Shown piece by piece: positions 26,153 through 34,941 of a DNA stretch of 64,000 nt. The notes below the pieces were generated by a model. It did not search any database. It was not told the origin of the DNA and was given only the letters and a program-made list of their open reading frames with translations. The stretch covers positions 62,001-126,000 of the forward strand of contig CADBIY010000001.1 of the NCBI GenBank assembly GCA_902794895.1, given 5' to 3'. The DNA comes from Candidatus Avelusimicrobium vaccinum (GTDB lineage: Bacteria; Elusimicrobiota; Elusimicrobia; Elusimicrobiales; Elusimicrobiaceae). Both the position numbers and the translations under genes were made by a program. Within the stretch, counting starts at the first letter, position 1; each line of letters opens with the position of its first letter.

Positions 26153-27343
26153 ATGTCTGATATTTTTGAGAAGTGCCGAAACTATAAGGATGCTAAAATA
26201 GCCATGCGGATGGGTATTTACGGCTATTTCCAACCCATTGAATCTGCGCAAGGGCCGGAAGTTGTTTTAAACGGAAAAACCTATATTATGGCGGGCTCTA
26301 ATAACTATTTGGGGTTGGCTAATGATCCGGAAATGAAAAAAGCCGCCATGGAAGCGGTCCAAAAATATGGTACCGGGGTAGCCGGGTCCCGCTTGCTCAA
26401 CGGAAATACAAAAATTGCAGATGCCCTGGAACAAAAATTAGCAAATTTTAAACGCAAAGAAGCCGGTCTTTTGTTCGCTACCGGATACCAAATGAACTTA
26501 GGGGTCGTTTCGTGCTTAATTAAAAAAGGCGATTATGCGATTGTAGACAAATTAGACCATGCCAGCATTTTAGACGGAGTCCGTTTGTCCGAAGGGGAAA
26601 TGGTGCGCTTTAAACACAATGACCCGGCCGATTTGGAACGCGTGCTTGCCAAACTCCCGGCCGACGCGGGCAAACTGATTATTGTAGACGGTGTTTTTAG
26701 TATGGAAGGGGACATTTGCCCCTTGCCGGAAATTGTTAAAATCGGTAAAAAATACGGCGCCCGCATTATGGTAGATGATGCGCATGCCACCGGAATTATC
26801 GGGAAAACGGGCCGCGGTACCTGCGAATATTTCGGGTTGGAAAACGGCGAAGTGGATTTAGTAGTCGGTACCTGTTCTAAAACTTTTGCGACGGTCGGCG
26901 GATTTGTGGTGGGGGATGCAGATGTCATCCACTATATGCGCCATAATGCGCGCAGCCAAATTTTCTCGGCCTCAATGCCGCCTGCTTGTATTGCTTCTAT
27001 TACCAAAGCATTGGAACTGATTGAAAACGATACTTCCCGCCGGGATAATTTATTCCGTTTAACGGCAAAACTTAAAAAGGGGTTGGAAGATTTAGGGTAC
27101 GATTTGGGTACCAGTACCACCCCGATTTTGCCGGTACATGTGGGAACCAATGAAAATTGTTTTAAAATGTGGCGCGCCCTGCACGAAATGGGTATTTTCG
27201 CTAATCCGGTTATTTCGCCGGCGGTTCCTCCCGGTCATTCTTTAATGCGTCTTACCTTAATGGCTACGCATACGGATGAGCATGTGGCCAAAATTATTGA
27301 TGCGTTTGCCCAAGCGGGCCGCGCGGTAGGTCTTATCAAATAA
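26153..27343 (+). CDS. Serine palmitoyltransferase-like alpha-oxoamine synthase
   Basis: A 396-residue PLP enzyme condensing an amino acid with an acyl thioester. NNYLGLANDP, the GSRLLNGN loop, DDAHATG (cofactor Asp/His) and GTCSKTFATVGGF (Schiff-base Lys) are present. From memory it resembles Sphingomonas SPT more than BioF or Kbl, especially YGTGVAGSRLLNG, GTCSKTFATVGGFVV, FSASMPP and the C-terminal AGRAVGLI. It would make 3-ketosphinganine-type bases. ATG at 26153 follows GAGGGAGAT. The next gene is a GNAT protein like bacterial ceramide synthase. KBL activity cannot be excluded. Confidence 0.75.
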   Translation: MSDIFEKCRNYKDAKIAMRMGIYGYFQPIESAQGPEVVLNGKTYIMAGSNNYLGLANDPEMKKAAMEAVQKYGTGVAGSRLLNGNTKIADALEQKLANFKRKEAGLLFATGYQMNLGVVSCLIKKGDYAIVDKLDHASILDGVRLSEGEMVRFKHNDPADLERVLAKLPADAGKLIIVDGVFSMEGDICPLPEIVKIGKKYGARIMVDDAHATGIIGKTGRGTCEYFGLENGEVDLVVGTCSKTFATVGGFVVGDADVIHYMRHNARSQIFSASMPPACIASITKALELIENDTSRRDNLFRLTAKLKKGLEDLGYDLGTSTTPILPVHVGTNENCFKMWRALHEMGIFANPVISPAVPPGHSLMRLTLMATHTDEHVAKIIDAFAQAGRAVGLIK

Positions 27344-27344
27344 A

Positions 27345-27370
27345 CCAAACCCCGCCTTGGCGGGGTTTTG
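27345..27370 (+). terminator. Terminator after the SPT-like gene
   Basis: AAACCCCGCC/GGCGGGGTTTT hairpin. The next gene starts 18 bases later, so partial readthrough is possible. Confidence 0.65.
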
Positions 27371-27387
27371 ATTTTGGGAGGTCCCCC

Positions 27388-28500
27388 ATGTCCCTTGAAA
27401 TACGAGAACTACATACAAACGAAGAACTGGATCATTTTGTTAATTTTCCGTTTGAATTATACCGCAATAACCCGTATTGGGTTGGTGAATTAAAAGCGGA
27501 TACGAAACAGTTAATCAGTTTGGAAGATCCTTTTTGGAACACCGCTTCCCGCGTGCTTTTTATGGCGTATGAAGGAGAAAAACCTTTAGGGCGTTTAATG
27601 GCGTTAGTAAACCGTGCGCACAATGATTATCATCACGAAAATATCGGTTTTTTCGGTTTTTTTGACTGTGTGAACGACGAACGCGTATCAGCTGCTTTAT
27701 TTAAAGCGGGAGAAGATTGGCTCCGAAAGCAAGGAGTGCGTGCGGTGCGTGGTCCGGCGAATCCTTCCAGCAATCACACGTATGGACTGTTGGTCGACGG
27801 ATTTAACCGCATGCCTGCTATTATGATGCCGTATAATGAGCCGTATTACGCTACCTTGATAGAAAAGGCCGGATTTTCAAAGATTAAAGATTTATTGGCT
27901 TTCCACCGTACAAAAGAAGATCCGTTTTCGGAACGCTTTTTGCGCGTGTGTGCCCGGTGTGAACGTGCCAAAGATATTACATTAAGACGGTTAAACCTTA
28001 AAAATTTAGCGCAAGAAGCCGAGGTTATCCGCGAAATTTATAACAAGGCATGGGGCGCAAATTGGGGGTTTGTGCCGATTGGGAAAGACGAAATGGCCGA
28101 AATCGTCCGCGAACTTAAAACCGTTTTACGTATAGAAGGAACTTGCATCTTGGAAGTGGGAGGGATTCCGGCTGGATTTTATATTGCCATCCCGAATGCA
28201 AATCATGTGTTAAAAGCATTAAAAGGTTCTTTAAAAAATCCGTGGCATTTGTGTAAAGCACTCTGGGCGTGGTTTCATATTAAGGATGCGCGGCTGATTA
28301 TGTTAGGCGTATTGCCGGAATATCGCCGGCGCGGTATTGATTTAATTTTAATTAAACATATTATTACGCACGGGGTGGCTATTTGGAACGAGGCGGAGTT
28401 GTCGTGGGTCTTGGAAGACAACGACGGCATGATTCGCGGAATCGAAGAATGTGGTTGCCATTATAGCAAACGTTACCGGGTGTATCAAAAAGATTTATAA
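27388..28500 (+). CDS. Large GNAT-fold N-acyltransferase (YghO / bacterial ceramide synthase-like)
   Basis: This 370-residue protein has an N-terminal GNAT-like half (FVNFPFELYRNNPYWV, GRLMALVNRAHN, GFFGFFDCVND) and a second GNAT-like half with VLPEYRRRGIDLILI, the acyl-CoA binding loop. This two-part architecture matches the YghO-type family, which to my recollection includes the Caulobacter enzyme that N-acylates sphinganine. Its position directly after an SPT-like gene supports a role in sphingolipid assembly, which remains inference. Start is preceded by GGAGG 10 bases upstream. Confidence 0.65.
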   Translation: MSLEIRELHTNEELDHFVNFPFELYRNNPYWVGELKADTKQLISLEDPFWNTASRVLFMAYEGEKPLGRLMALVNRAHNDYHHENIGFFGFFDCVNDERVSAALFKAGEDWLRKQGVRAVRGPANPSSNHTYGLLVDGFNRMPAIMMPYNEPYYATLIEKAGFSKIKDLLAFHRTKEDPFSERFLRVCARCERAKDITLRRLNLKNLAQEAEVIREIYNKAWGANWGFVPIGKDEMAEIVRELKTVLRIEGTCILEVGGIPAGFYIAIPNANHVLKALKGSLKNPWHLCKALWAWFHIKDARLIMLGVLPEYRRRGIDLILIKHIITHGVAIWNEAELSWVLEDNDGMIRGIEECGCHYSKRYRVYQKDL

Positions 28501-28596
28501 AATAGGGCCCTACCTTTCCCACGAGATAAGGCCCTTTGAAGGATCCAACCGGACAGGTCCCCTCCTATACGGCTGGATTGGATGAAATGATTTGGC

Positions 28597-28631
28597 AAAA
28601 GCCCCATTGGGTACTCCAACCGGGGCTTTTG
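28597..28631 (+). terminator. Terminator of the acc-spt-GNAT run
   Basis: AAAAGCCCC/GGGGCTTTT hairpin with an inner TTGG/CCAA pair. Confidence 0.7.
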
Positions 28632-28810
28632 TCTTGTACAGAGGATAGCTGTTTTACCCCACGTAAAACGTTCCTCTGTGTCCCCCTGTTGTTCCATGAA
28701 CGGGCGGAAGCCCGTTATCCCCCGGAACATTATTAAGATAAAAAACTATGCGCCATTCGGCAATCTGAAAAATTGATTAGAAATTTTGTTGGAAATAAAG
28801 AGAAAAGGGC

Positions 28811-28839
28811 TTGACTTCTGTGTTTTTTTTCGATAAATT
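28811..28839 (+). promoter_or_regulatory. T-tract pilin promoter
   Basis: TTGACT (28811-28816), a 17-base spacer containing eight T in a row, then TAAATT (28834-28839). Same design as at 41079 and 58178. Confidence 0.7.
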
Positions 28840-28877
28840 TTAATTTGCAATGCTATATAAATATTGGAGTATGTGAA

Positions 28878-29381
28878 ATGAAAACAAATCAAACTAAGGC
28901 AGGTTTTACGCTAATAGAATTATTAGTGGTGGTTTTAATTATTGGTATTTTGGCCAGCGTTGCCTTGCCGCAATATCAAAAAGCAGTGGAAAAAGCGCGT
29001 GTGGCGGGTGTATGGAGTACATTGGGCTCTTTCCAAAAAGCAGCACGGGCTTATGATATGGAAGAAGAAGGTAGTTGGGGTGATTTGAGTGACCCCAAGA
29101 ACGTATTAGCTGTAGATTTTGGATTTAGTTATACAGGCACTTTTTGCTCTGGGGGGACATGTGTGTTGCCTTGCAATTCAAGTGCCTGGAGCCATTGTTC
29201 CATGTTTGCCAGAAAACAAGGGACTAAAAACATTACGGTGGCGTTTTCATTTATAAAAGATAATCAGGTGACTCAACTGATTTTAGAGGAAAATGGAGAG
29301 AAAAAATGTTACAGCGAAGGAAATATGTGCTCTTTATTAAATCTCCCGCGAGTCGATGAATTTTATGCAATAATGCACTAA
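28878..29381 (+). CDS. Type IV pilin (PilE-like)
   Basis: This 167-residue prepilin has a leader ending in KAG, then [20 protein letters not shown] with Glu at +5, and the PQYQKAVEKAR segment shared with the other pilins. The C-terminal domain has seven cysteines (CSGGTCVLPC, SHCSMF, KKCYSEGNMC), suggesting three disulfides and a spare. The globular domain differs from the other pilins while the helix is nearly identical, the usual pattern for paralogous pilins with diverged surfaces. ATG at 28878 follows GGAG. Processed by the peptidase at 5926. Confidence 0.85.
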   Translation: MKTNQTKAGFTLIELLVVVLIIGILASVALPQYQKAVEKARVAGVWSTLGSFQKAARAYDMEEEGSWGDLSDPKNVLAVDFGFSYTGTFCSGGTCVLPCNSSAWSHCSMFARKQGTKNITVAFSFIKDNQVTQLILEENGEKKCYSEGNMCSLLNLPRVDEFYAIMH

Positions 29382-29414
29382 ATAATTATCTGCAAAAAGA
29401 ATACTTATTTAAAT

Positions 29415-29446
29415 CCGGCATGAAGCACATTGCCGGGTTTTTTATT
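29415..29446. terminator. Terminator between pilin and rluD
   Basis: CCGGCA/TGCCGG stem followed by GTTTTTTATT. Confidence 0.75.
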
Positions 29447-30353
29447 ATTTTCCCTTAGTTACCCGTTCCCATGCATCTAAAAAATCTTGCGGAACGGGTG
29501 CTTCAAACTTTAACTTTTTGCCCGTGATAGGATGTTTAAATTCAATGCGCCGGGCGTGAAGCATCAAGCGGTCTGCAGTGGCTCCTTTATACAACCAGTC
29601 CCCCAGTACCGGGTAGCCCAGCCAATTTAAATGCACACGCAGTTGGTTCGTGCGGCCTGTTTTTGGGTAGAGTTCAATATAGGTAAATCCGTTTTTGCGT
29701 TCTAACACTTTGTAATCGGTAACGGCTTCGCGCCCGACGTCCGAGGCCTTAATTTTTCCGCCGGCCACGCGCCCAATCGGCACGTCAATGGTTCCTTCGT
29801 CATCCGGCACTTCACCGCATGCAATGGCGTGATACGTTTTGTGTACTTCGCGGTTGGCAAAAAGAGAAACCATTTCGGCTTGAAATTCCGGCGTTTTGGC
29901 TACAATCATCACGCCGCTCGTTTCCCGGTCGAGCCGGTGTACCAGCCCGGCACGCGGCGTGGACACATCATACCCTTTGGGTGGATTGGCTAAAATAATA
30001 GAGGCCAATGTTTCTTCCGCGGAGAAGGCGGCTTCTAAATGTTCTTCCCAAATCGGGCTTTGCGGATGTACGAGCATTCCGGCCGGTTTGATGAGTGCAA
30101 AAAAATCTTTTCCGTCAAAAAGCATTAAATCCTTGAGTTGGATGTTGCTGGTGGCTTGGGGAAGTTCAATGACCACCGTTTCGCCTTCCGTTAGCGGCCA
30201 GGACGGTTTTACTTTCTTTCCGTTGACAGTAACATGCCCGTCTTTAATCAACTTTTGTACTAAAGAACGTGAAAGCGTTTCTAAGGTATCGGCTACAAAA
30301 ATATCAAGACGTCTGGAATATCCTTCAAATACAATTGTTTTTTTATCAGTCAT
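29445..30353 (-). CDS. rluD: RluA/RluD-family 23S rRNA pseudouridine synthase
   Basis: A 302-residue protein with an N-terminal S4 RNA-binding domain (SRSLVQKLIKDGHVTVNGKKV) and a catalytic domain with HRLDRETSGVMIVAKT, which contains the catalytic Asp, plus GRTNQLRVHL. RluD modifies helix 69 of 23S rRNA; RluA-family relatives with other targets look similar. ATG at 30353 overlaps the lgt stop by eight bases (ATGACTGA), which indicates coupled translation. Confidence 0.88.
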   Translation of the reverse strand: MTDKKTIVFEGYSRRLDIFVADTLETLSRSLVQKLIKDGHVTVNGKKVKPSWPLTEGETVVIELPQATSNIQLKDLMLFDGKDFFALIKPAGMLVHPQSPIWEEHLEAAFSAEETLASIILANPPKGYDVSTPRAGLVHRLDRETSGVMIVAKTPEFQAEMVSLFANREVHKTYHAIACGEVPDDEGTIDVPIGRVAGGKIKASDVGREAVTDYKVLERKNGFTYIELYPKTGRTNQLRVHLNWLGYPVLGDWLYKGATADRLMLHARRIEFKHPITGKKLKFEAPVPQDFLDAWERVTKGK

Positions 30354-31134
30354 GCGAGGGTCCTTTTTTAGTGATGTAAATCCAGGTGCTAAAAGCAATC
30401 CCCGCAATGCAAATAGCAATACATTGGGAGGGGGATAATCCGCCTAGAAATCCGCCCCGGTAGTCTCCGCGGAAAAATTCAATCACAAAACGTAATAAAC
30501 TGTAACAGGCCACATATAAGAGTAAAATCATACCGTCTTTATGCGGTTTGTTATACAGTTTATGTAATAAGAAAAAAAGAAGCAGATTGGCCACACTTTC
30601 ATAAAGTTGGGTGGGGTGCAGGGCGATGCCGTGCAGTTCCGGTGCTACGAGTGCGTGCGGATCGGTAAAACGGACTCCCCAAGGTAATGTGGTGGGCCGT
30701 CCGTAGCAGCATCCTGCTAAAAAGCAACCCACGCGCCCCAATGCGTGTCCCAGCGGTAATCCAACGATTAGAAAATCGGATGTTTTTAAGATGGGCAAGT
30801 GTTTACGTTTCATGTAATAAATTAAGGAGGCAACCGATACAATCATCCCGCCAAAGAATACAAATCCATAGCGGAAATCATGAATAATGGTGGCTAATTT
30901 TTCAGTGAACGTAGCCCCTAATTGATTCCAGTTCAGAATAATAAAAAGAAGTTTTGCCCCTAAAAGGGCGCCCATAAAAGCAATAAAAATCAAATTCCAA
31001 AAAGTATCTTTATCTAATTGAACTTTTTTCAGGCGCGGAAACAAATAAGCGCATGCCGCCGCATAACCTAGTGCGGTCATTAGCCCGTAACTGGCCAATT
31101 CGAAAGAACCGATTTTAAAAAGAATAGGATGCAT
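30346..31134 (-). CDS. lgt: Prolipoprotein diacylglyceryl transferase
   Basis: A 262-residue, seven-helix inner-membrane enzyme that adds diacylglycerol to the lipobox Cys. FVFFGGMIVS and GHALGRVGCFLAGCCYG correspond to the Lgt signature; the latter is the Cys-rich variant with Cys where the common motif has Asn. C-terminal HPTQLYES and RFVIEFFRGD are typical. Its ATG overlaps the stop of the MBL-fold gene (TAATG). Substrates would include the lipoprotein at 35974. Confidence 0.93.
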   Translation of the reverse strand: MHPILFKIGSFELASYGLMTALGYAAACAYLFPRLKKVQLDKDTFWNLIFIAFMGALLGAKLLFIILNWNQLGATFTEKLATIIHDFRYGFVFFGGMIVSVASLIYYMKRKHLPILKTSDFLIVGLPLGHALGRVGCFLAGCCYGRPTTLPWGVRFTDPHALVAPELHGIALHPTQLYESVANLLLFFLLHKLYNKPHKDGMILLLYVACYSLLRFVIEFFRGDYRGGFLGGLSPSQCIAICIAGIAFSTWIYITKKGPSHD

Positions 31135-31742
31135 TATAATAATTCCTTGTCGCGTAACGCATTACGCATAAATGGGTTTTGAATGCGCTCGTAGCCAATC
31201 GTGGAACTGCATTTCCCGTTATAACTATGCCCGGCAAAAATTTGAGTATCTTCGGGTAGTTGGGCAAGTTTGAGTAAACTTTGGCGCATTTGGCGCGGAT
31301 TGGAGGAGGGTAAATCTACCCGTCCGCACGCTCCCGGGAATAAAGTGTCTCCCGTAAATAAATTATTTCCCAGTTGAATGCATACGCCGCCGGCGGTGTG
31401 CCCCGGAGTAGGAATAATATGCACTTGAAAAGGCCCGATTTGCAGCTGTTGTTCGCCGGAGTAAAGCGTTAAGTATTTCGGATCCAACCCGGAAAGTGCC
31501 AAATCTTGCTCTTCCAAATAACCTTTGACTCCGGTATTCTCCAGCAAGGTTTGAGAGAATTTCACATGATCAAAGTGCCCATGTGTAAAAAAAACGGCCA
31601 GCAGGGTTAATTTTTTGGCTTGTAACGTATGTTCCAAAAAATTCATGTCCCATGCGGGATCTATCAGAAGGGCCTTCCCGTCTTGATGAATCAAATACGT
31701 GCAATTTTCCATGGGGCCCAATTGAATCACTTCGATTTGCAT
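31134..31742 (-). CDS. Metallo-beta-lactamase-fold hydrolase (glyoxalase II-like)
   Basis: A 202-residue MBL-fold protein. THGHFDHV is the HxHxDH metal motif; TPGHTAGG the second His; GDTLF the bridging Asp; GHSYNG a further His. It matches the compact YcbL/GloB-like group, which hydrolyses thioesters such as S-lactoylglutathione analogues. No physiological substrate can be assigned. It sits in a tight minus-strand operon between a FtsB-like gene and lgt. Confidence 0.85.
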   Translation of the reverse strand: MQIEVIQLGPMENCTYLIHQDGKALLIDPAWDMNFLEHTLQAKKLTLLAVFFTHGHFDHVKFSQTLLENTGVKGYLEEQDLALSGLDPKYLTLYSGEQQLQIGPFQVHIIPTPGHTAGGVCIQLGNNLFTGDTLFPGACGRVDLPSSNPRQMRQSLLKLAQLPEDTQIFAGHSYNGKCSSTIGYERIQNPFMRNALRDKELL

Positions 31743-31744
31743 AT

Positions 31745-32044
31745 TTATTTCCTGTTAAAACGATATTCTATTTCGCCCGGTTTTACCAAATGATATTCGG
31801 TACGGGCTATTTTTTCAATTAAAACGGGATCTTCCTGTTCTAATTGCGTTTTTAGTTTGGTTAATTGCTCATACTTTACATCTAACTGTTTAGAGCGTTG
31901 GGTAAGTTTTCGTTTTTCCAGTTTATTGTGGGCCAAACTTACAAAACTTCCTCCCAAAAAAACGAACATTCCCGCTGTGAGGGCAAGCCCCCACAGCAGA
32001 ATTTTTTTATTGCGTAATAGCGTACGTGTAATTTCCTGTGTCAT
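31745..32044 (-). CDS. FtsB/DivIC-type septum formation protein
   Basis: This 99-residue protein has one N-terminal membrane helix (KILLWGLALTAGMFVFLGG), a coiled coil (KLEKRKLTQRSKQLDVKYEQL) and the family ending ARTEYHLVKPGEIEYRF. Such proteins bridge FtsQ and FtsL in the divisome. The ATG overlaps the enolase stop (ATGA). The eno-ftsB neighbourhood is conserved in many bacteria, including E. coli. Confidence 0.85.
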   Translation of the reverse strand: MTQEITRTLLRNKKILLWGLALTAGMFVFLGGSFVSLAHNKLEKRKLTQRSKQLDVKYEQLTKLKTQLEQEDPVLIEKIARTEYHLVKPGEIEYRFNRK

Positions 32045-33315
32045 GATCTTGTAAAGGGAGTCATCCCGGCATATTGGGCTTTTGCTCCCAGTTCTTGTTC
32101 AATTTGTAATAACCGGTTATATTTTGCGGTACGCTCGCTGCGTGCCGGGGCACCGGTTTTAATAGCCCCTGCATTGGTGGCAACGGCCAGATCTGCAATA
32201 AAGGTGTCTTCCGTTTCTCCGGAGCGGTGTGACACGATACAACGGTATCCATGTTGTTGTGCCAAACGCATTACATCAATCGTTTCGGTTACTGTACCAA
32301 TTTGGTTTAATTTAATTAAAATAGAATTGGCTGCCTGATGTTGCAATCCCATTTTTAACCGTGATAAATTGGTAACAAATAAATCATCTCCTACTAAATT
32401 GACCCGGTTGCCTAATTGGCGGGTAATAGCAGTCCACCCTTCCCAATCGTCTTCTTGCAACGGATCCTCAATCGAACAGATCGGATAACGGGCACACCAA
32501 TCTTTATAAATGGCGGTTAATTGAGCCGAAGAAACTTTTTGCCCTTCAAAATCATAAAATCCTTCTTTAAAAAATTCACTGGCCGCACAATCCATTGCTA
32601 ACGAAATGTCCGGATGTCCGGCTTGCTCGGCGGCTGAAAGCAATGTTTTTAATACGTCTTCGTGCCGGGTAATTTTGGGCGCAAAACCGCCTTCGTCTCC
32701 CACGGACGTTACCATATGTTGTTTGGTTAATATCTTTTTTAACATATGGTAAATTTCACAAGCACTTTGCAATCCTTCCGTAAAGTTAGCCGCTTGCGCG
32801 GGTACAATCATAAATTCCTGAATATCCAACCCGGAATCCGCATGTTTACCGCCGTTAATTACGTTTAACATGGGGGTTGGTAACAGATACCCCGTTGTGG
32901 GTAAATCATAGGTACGGCGAATATGTTCATATAGGGGCAACCCTGTATAGTTACTCCCTGCCCGTAACACGGCCATGGAAACGGCCAATATTGCATTAGC
33001 ACCGAGATTGGATTTGTTTTCAGTTCCGTCCAGCCGAATCATGCTAGCGTCTATTTGACGCATATCTAACGGGCTGACACCGGCCAGAAGTTGTGAGATC
33101 TTCCCCACGTTTTGAACGGCTTTTAGAACTCCTTTCCCTTGAAAACGGGTTCCTCCGTCCCGGAGTTCCCATGCTTCATGGGAGCCGGTAGATGCTCCGC
33201 TGGGAACAGCCGCCGCCCCCCGGGTGCCGTCATCTAACAAGACTTCTGCAGACACCGTTGGAAACCCGCGCGAATCTAAAATTTCGCGTGCTTTTATTTC
33301 TTGAATACGAACCAT
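32041..33315 (-). CDS. eno: Enolase
   Basis: A 424-residue glycolytic enzyme interconverting 2-phosphoglycerate and PEP. KAREILDSRGFPTV near the N-terminus, VPSGASTGSHEA (mobile loop), SIEDPLQEDDW and GDDLFVTN (metal ligands), LIKLNQIGTVTET (catalytic Lys) and SHRSGETEDTFIADLAV are all intact. ATG at 33315 follows AAGGGGG and gives the normal N-terminus. Confidence 0.97.
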   Translation of the reverse strand: MVRIQEIKAREILDSRGFPTVSAEVLLDDGTRGAAAVPSGASTGSHEAWELRDGGTRFQGKGVLKAVQNVGKISQLLAGVSPLDMRQIDASMIRLDGTENKSNLGANAILAVSMAVLRAGSNYTGLPLYEHIRRTYDLPTTGYLLPTPMLNVINGGKHADSGLDIQEFMIVPAQAANFTEGLQSACEIYHMLKKILTKQHMVTSVGDEGGFAPKITRHEDVLKTLLSAAEQAGHPDISLAMDCAASEFFKEGFYDFEGQKVSSAQLTAIYKDWCARYPICSIEDPLQEDDWEGWTAITRQLGNRVNLVGDDLFVTNLSRLKMGLQHQAANSILIKLNQIGTVTETIDVMRLAQQHGYRCIVSHRSGETEDTFIADLAVATNAGAIKTGAPARSERTAKYNRLLQIEQELGAKAQYAGMTPFTRS

Positions 33316-33343
33316 TGATACCCCCTTGGCCGTATGGAACGGC

Positions 33344-34831
33344 CTAGACAATACTGTCTATTATTTTTTTACCTTCTTTAATCAAGGCAGCCGGGGTTTT
33401 TTCGTCATATGCTTCTGCATACAGACGGATCAGTCGTTCAGTTCCGGACGGGCGAATTGCCAGCCAATTTCCGCCTCGCAGAATAAACTTAAATCCGTCG
33501 GTAGAGTCAATCCGCCAGACCGAAGTCTTAAGGATGGAGAGCGGTGGCCGGATATCTAACCGTTCCATAATGCGGTTAATCTCGGTTTCCGTTTTGGGAA
33601 TGCTGACTTTTTGGCTGAAAAGCGGTTTATGCTTTTTATAAAAATCTTTTTTAATTTGCTTTAATGTTTTCCCTTCAGTAGCCAATAAATCTACGGCTAG
33701 CAAACACGCCAGCAGGCCGTCTTTATCGGGAACATGGTTTGCGACAGCAAGCCCGCCTGATTCTTCTACGCCCATAATATATTGTCCGCTTACCATAAGT
33801 TCGGTAATATATTTAAATCCGACAGGGGTTTCCCGTAACATAAGACCGCTGGTCTTAGCGACTTGGTCAATCAGGTGGGACGTAATAACACTGCGGCATA
33901 CACGGCCTTTGATCTTTTTATTACGTACTAAGTGGTCTAAAAGTAGCGGAGCAATTTCGTTGGGGGAAATCCAGTTCCCTTCCGCATCAATCAGACCGAA
34001 TTTATCACAATCCGGATTGCAGGCAATTCCTAAGTTCATCTTTTTACTTACTACCAGATGTTTCAATTCGGATAAACTCACTGGCCCTGCATTGGGTACT
34101 GTTCCGCCGAAAAGCACATCATTTGTTTCGTGAATACCTTCTACGGTTACCCCGTGTTTTTCCAAAAAAGAGCGGAAGTAATTTTTGGCTGTTCCAAATA
34201 AGGGGTCTACGGCTATTTTAAGTTTTGCTTTTTTAAGAGCGCGGATATTGAGCAGTTGTTCCAGATGAGCCAAATAACTTTTTTGAAAATCTTTGGTTAC
34301 CGTTACGGCTGCGTTTAAAGCGTTAAAATCTGTCGAAGATGCTTTAAGAATTTGGGCATTGGGCACAGGAATGCGTTTTTCAATATCGGCTACAATTTCA
34401 TTGTTTGCAATACCGCCGTAGTAGGAAATCCATTTGAGCCCGTTAACATAGTATTCGCCTTCGCTACCGGTAATTACAACGGCCCCAATGGCACATTCAT
34501 TTAATACGGCCCATTCCGCCACCGGAGTAGGAAGCGGTAATTCAGCCAAACGCACCGTAATTCCGCATTGAACGAGCGCATTGGCAGCCACATAGGCTAA
34601 TTGTTTAGATAAAAAACGGGTATCAAACCCAACAATCACCAAAGGTTTTTTAGGCTTTTTCCCTTGTTCTTGGCAGTGTTTTTTGTATCCAACTCCGTTA
34701 AATCCATAGAAAGGATGTTCCAAAATATGGTCGGAAATCCCGTACGCTAAACGTTGTACGGTCTGGGCGGTAAGCCCATCCGCGGTAATGGCCCGAAAGC
34801 CGGCTGTGCTAAATTTGATATCTTCACTCAT
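33344..34831 (-). CDS. Phosphohexomutase (PGM/PMM family) with unusual active-site loop
   Basis: This 495-residue alpha-D-phosphohexomutase shows the metal loop CNPDCDKFGL, the sugar loop GVEESGGLA and the phosphate loop RPSGTERLIRLYAEA. The phosphoserine loop reads ITGSEGEYYVNGLKW where the family norm is TASHNPxxYNGxK: the Ser is kept but His-Asn become Glu-Gly. It should interconvert glucose-1-P/6-P or mannose-1-P/6-P. It precedes enolase by 28 bases on the same strand. TATAAT nine bases before ATG suggests a very short leader. Confidence 0.82.
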   Translation of the reverse strand: MSEDIKFSTAGFRAITADGLTAQTVQRLAYGISDHILEHPFYGFNGVGYKKHCQEQGKKPKKPLVIVGFDTRFLSKQLAYVAANALVQCGITVRLAELPLPTPVAEWAVLNECAIGAVVITGSEGEYYVNGLKWISYYGGIANNEIVADIEKRIPVPNAQILKASSTDFNALNAAVTVTKDFQKSYLAHLEQLLNIRALKKAKLKIAVDPLFGTAKNYFRSFLEKHGVTVEGIHETNDVLFGGTVPNAGPVSLSELKHLVVSKKMNLGIACNPDCDKFGLIDAEGNWISPNEIAPLLLDHLVRNKKIKGRVCRSVITSHLIDQVAKTSGLMLRETPVGFKYITELMVSGQYIMGVEESGGLAVANHVPDKDGLLACLLAVDLLATEGKTLKQIKKDFYKKHKPLFSQKVSIPKTETEINRIMERLDIRPPLSILKTSVWRIDSTDGFKFILRGGNWLAIRPSGTERLIRLYAEAYDEKTPAALIKEGKKIIDSIV

Positions 34832-34840
34832 GGTGCACCT

Positions 34841-34846
34841 ATTATA
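34841..34846 (-). promoter_or_regulatory. -10 box of the phosphohexomutase gene
   Basis: Minus-strand TATAAT, nine bases before ATG (AGGTGCACC between). The 5' leader would be about three bases. Confidence 0.5.
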
Positions 34847-34941
34847 CTAAAAAAGGATGTTTTTTCCTAGGATAAAAAAGAGATTCTTTCTGAAAGTATA
34901 AAATGATAAAATAAAATAAAGTTTATTTAAGGGAACTGCAT

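Larger units (their letters stand above)
28501..28877 (+). other. Intergenic region with terminator and pilin promoter
   Basis: No convincing gene is visible. An AGGGCC/GGCCCT stem lies at 28504-28535 without a T-run. Near 28697-28714 there is a tight ACGGGC-GGAA-GCCCGT hairpin of unknown role. The last 70 bases are the pilin promoter and leader. Confidence 0.5.

Noticed and set aside
28536-28736. A 66-residue frame between the GNAT gene and the pilin
   Set aside because: It crosses the terminator hairpin, has no ribosome-binding site and matches no known pattern.
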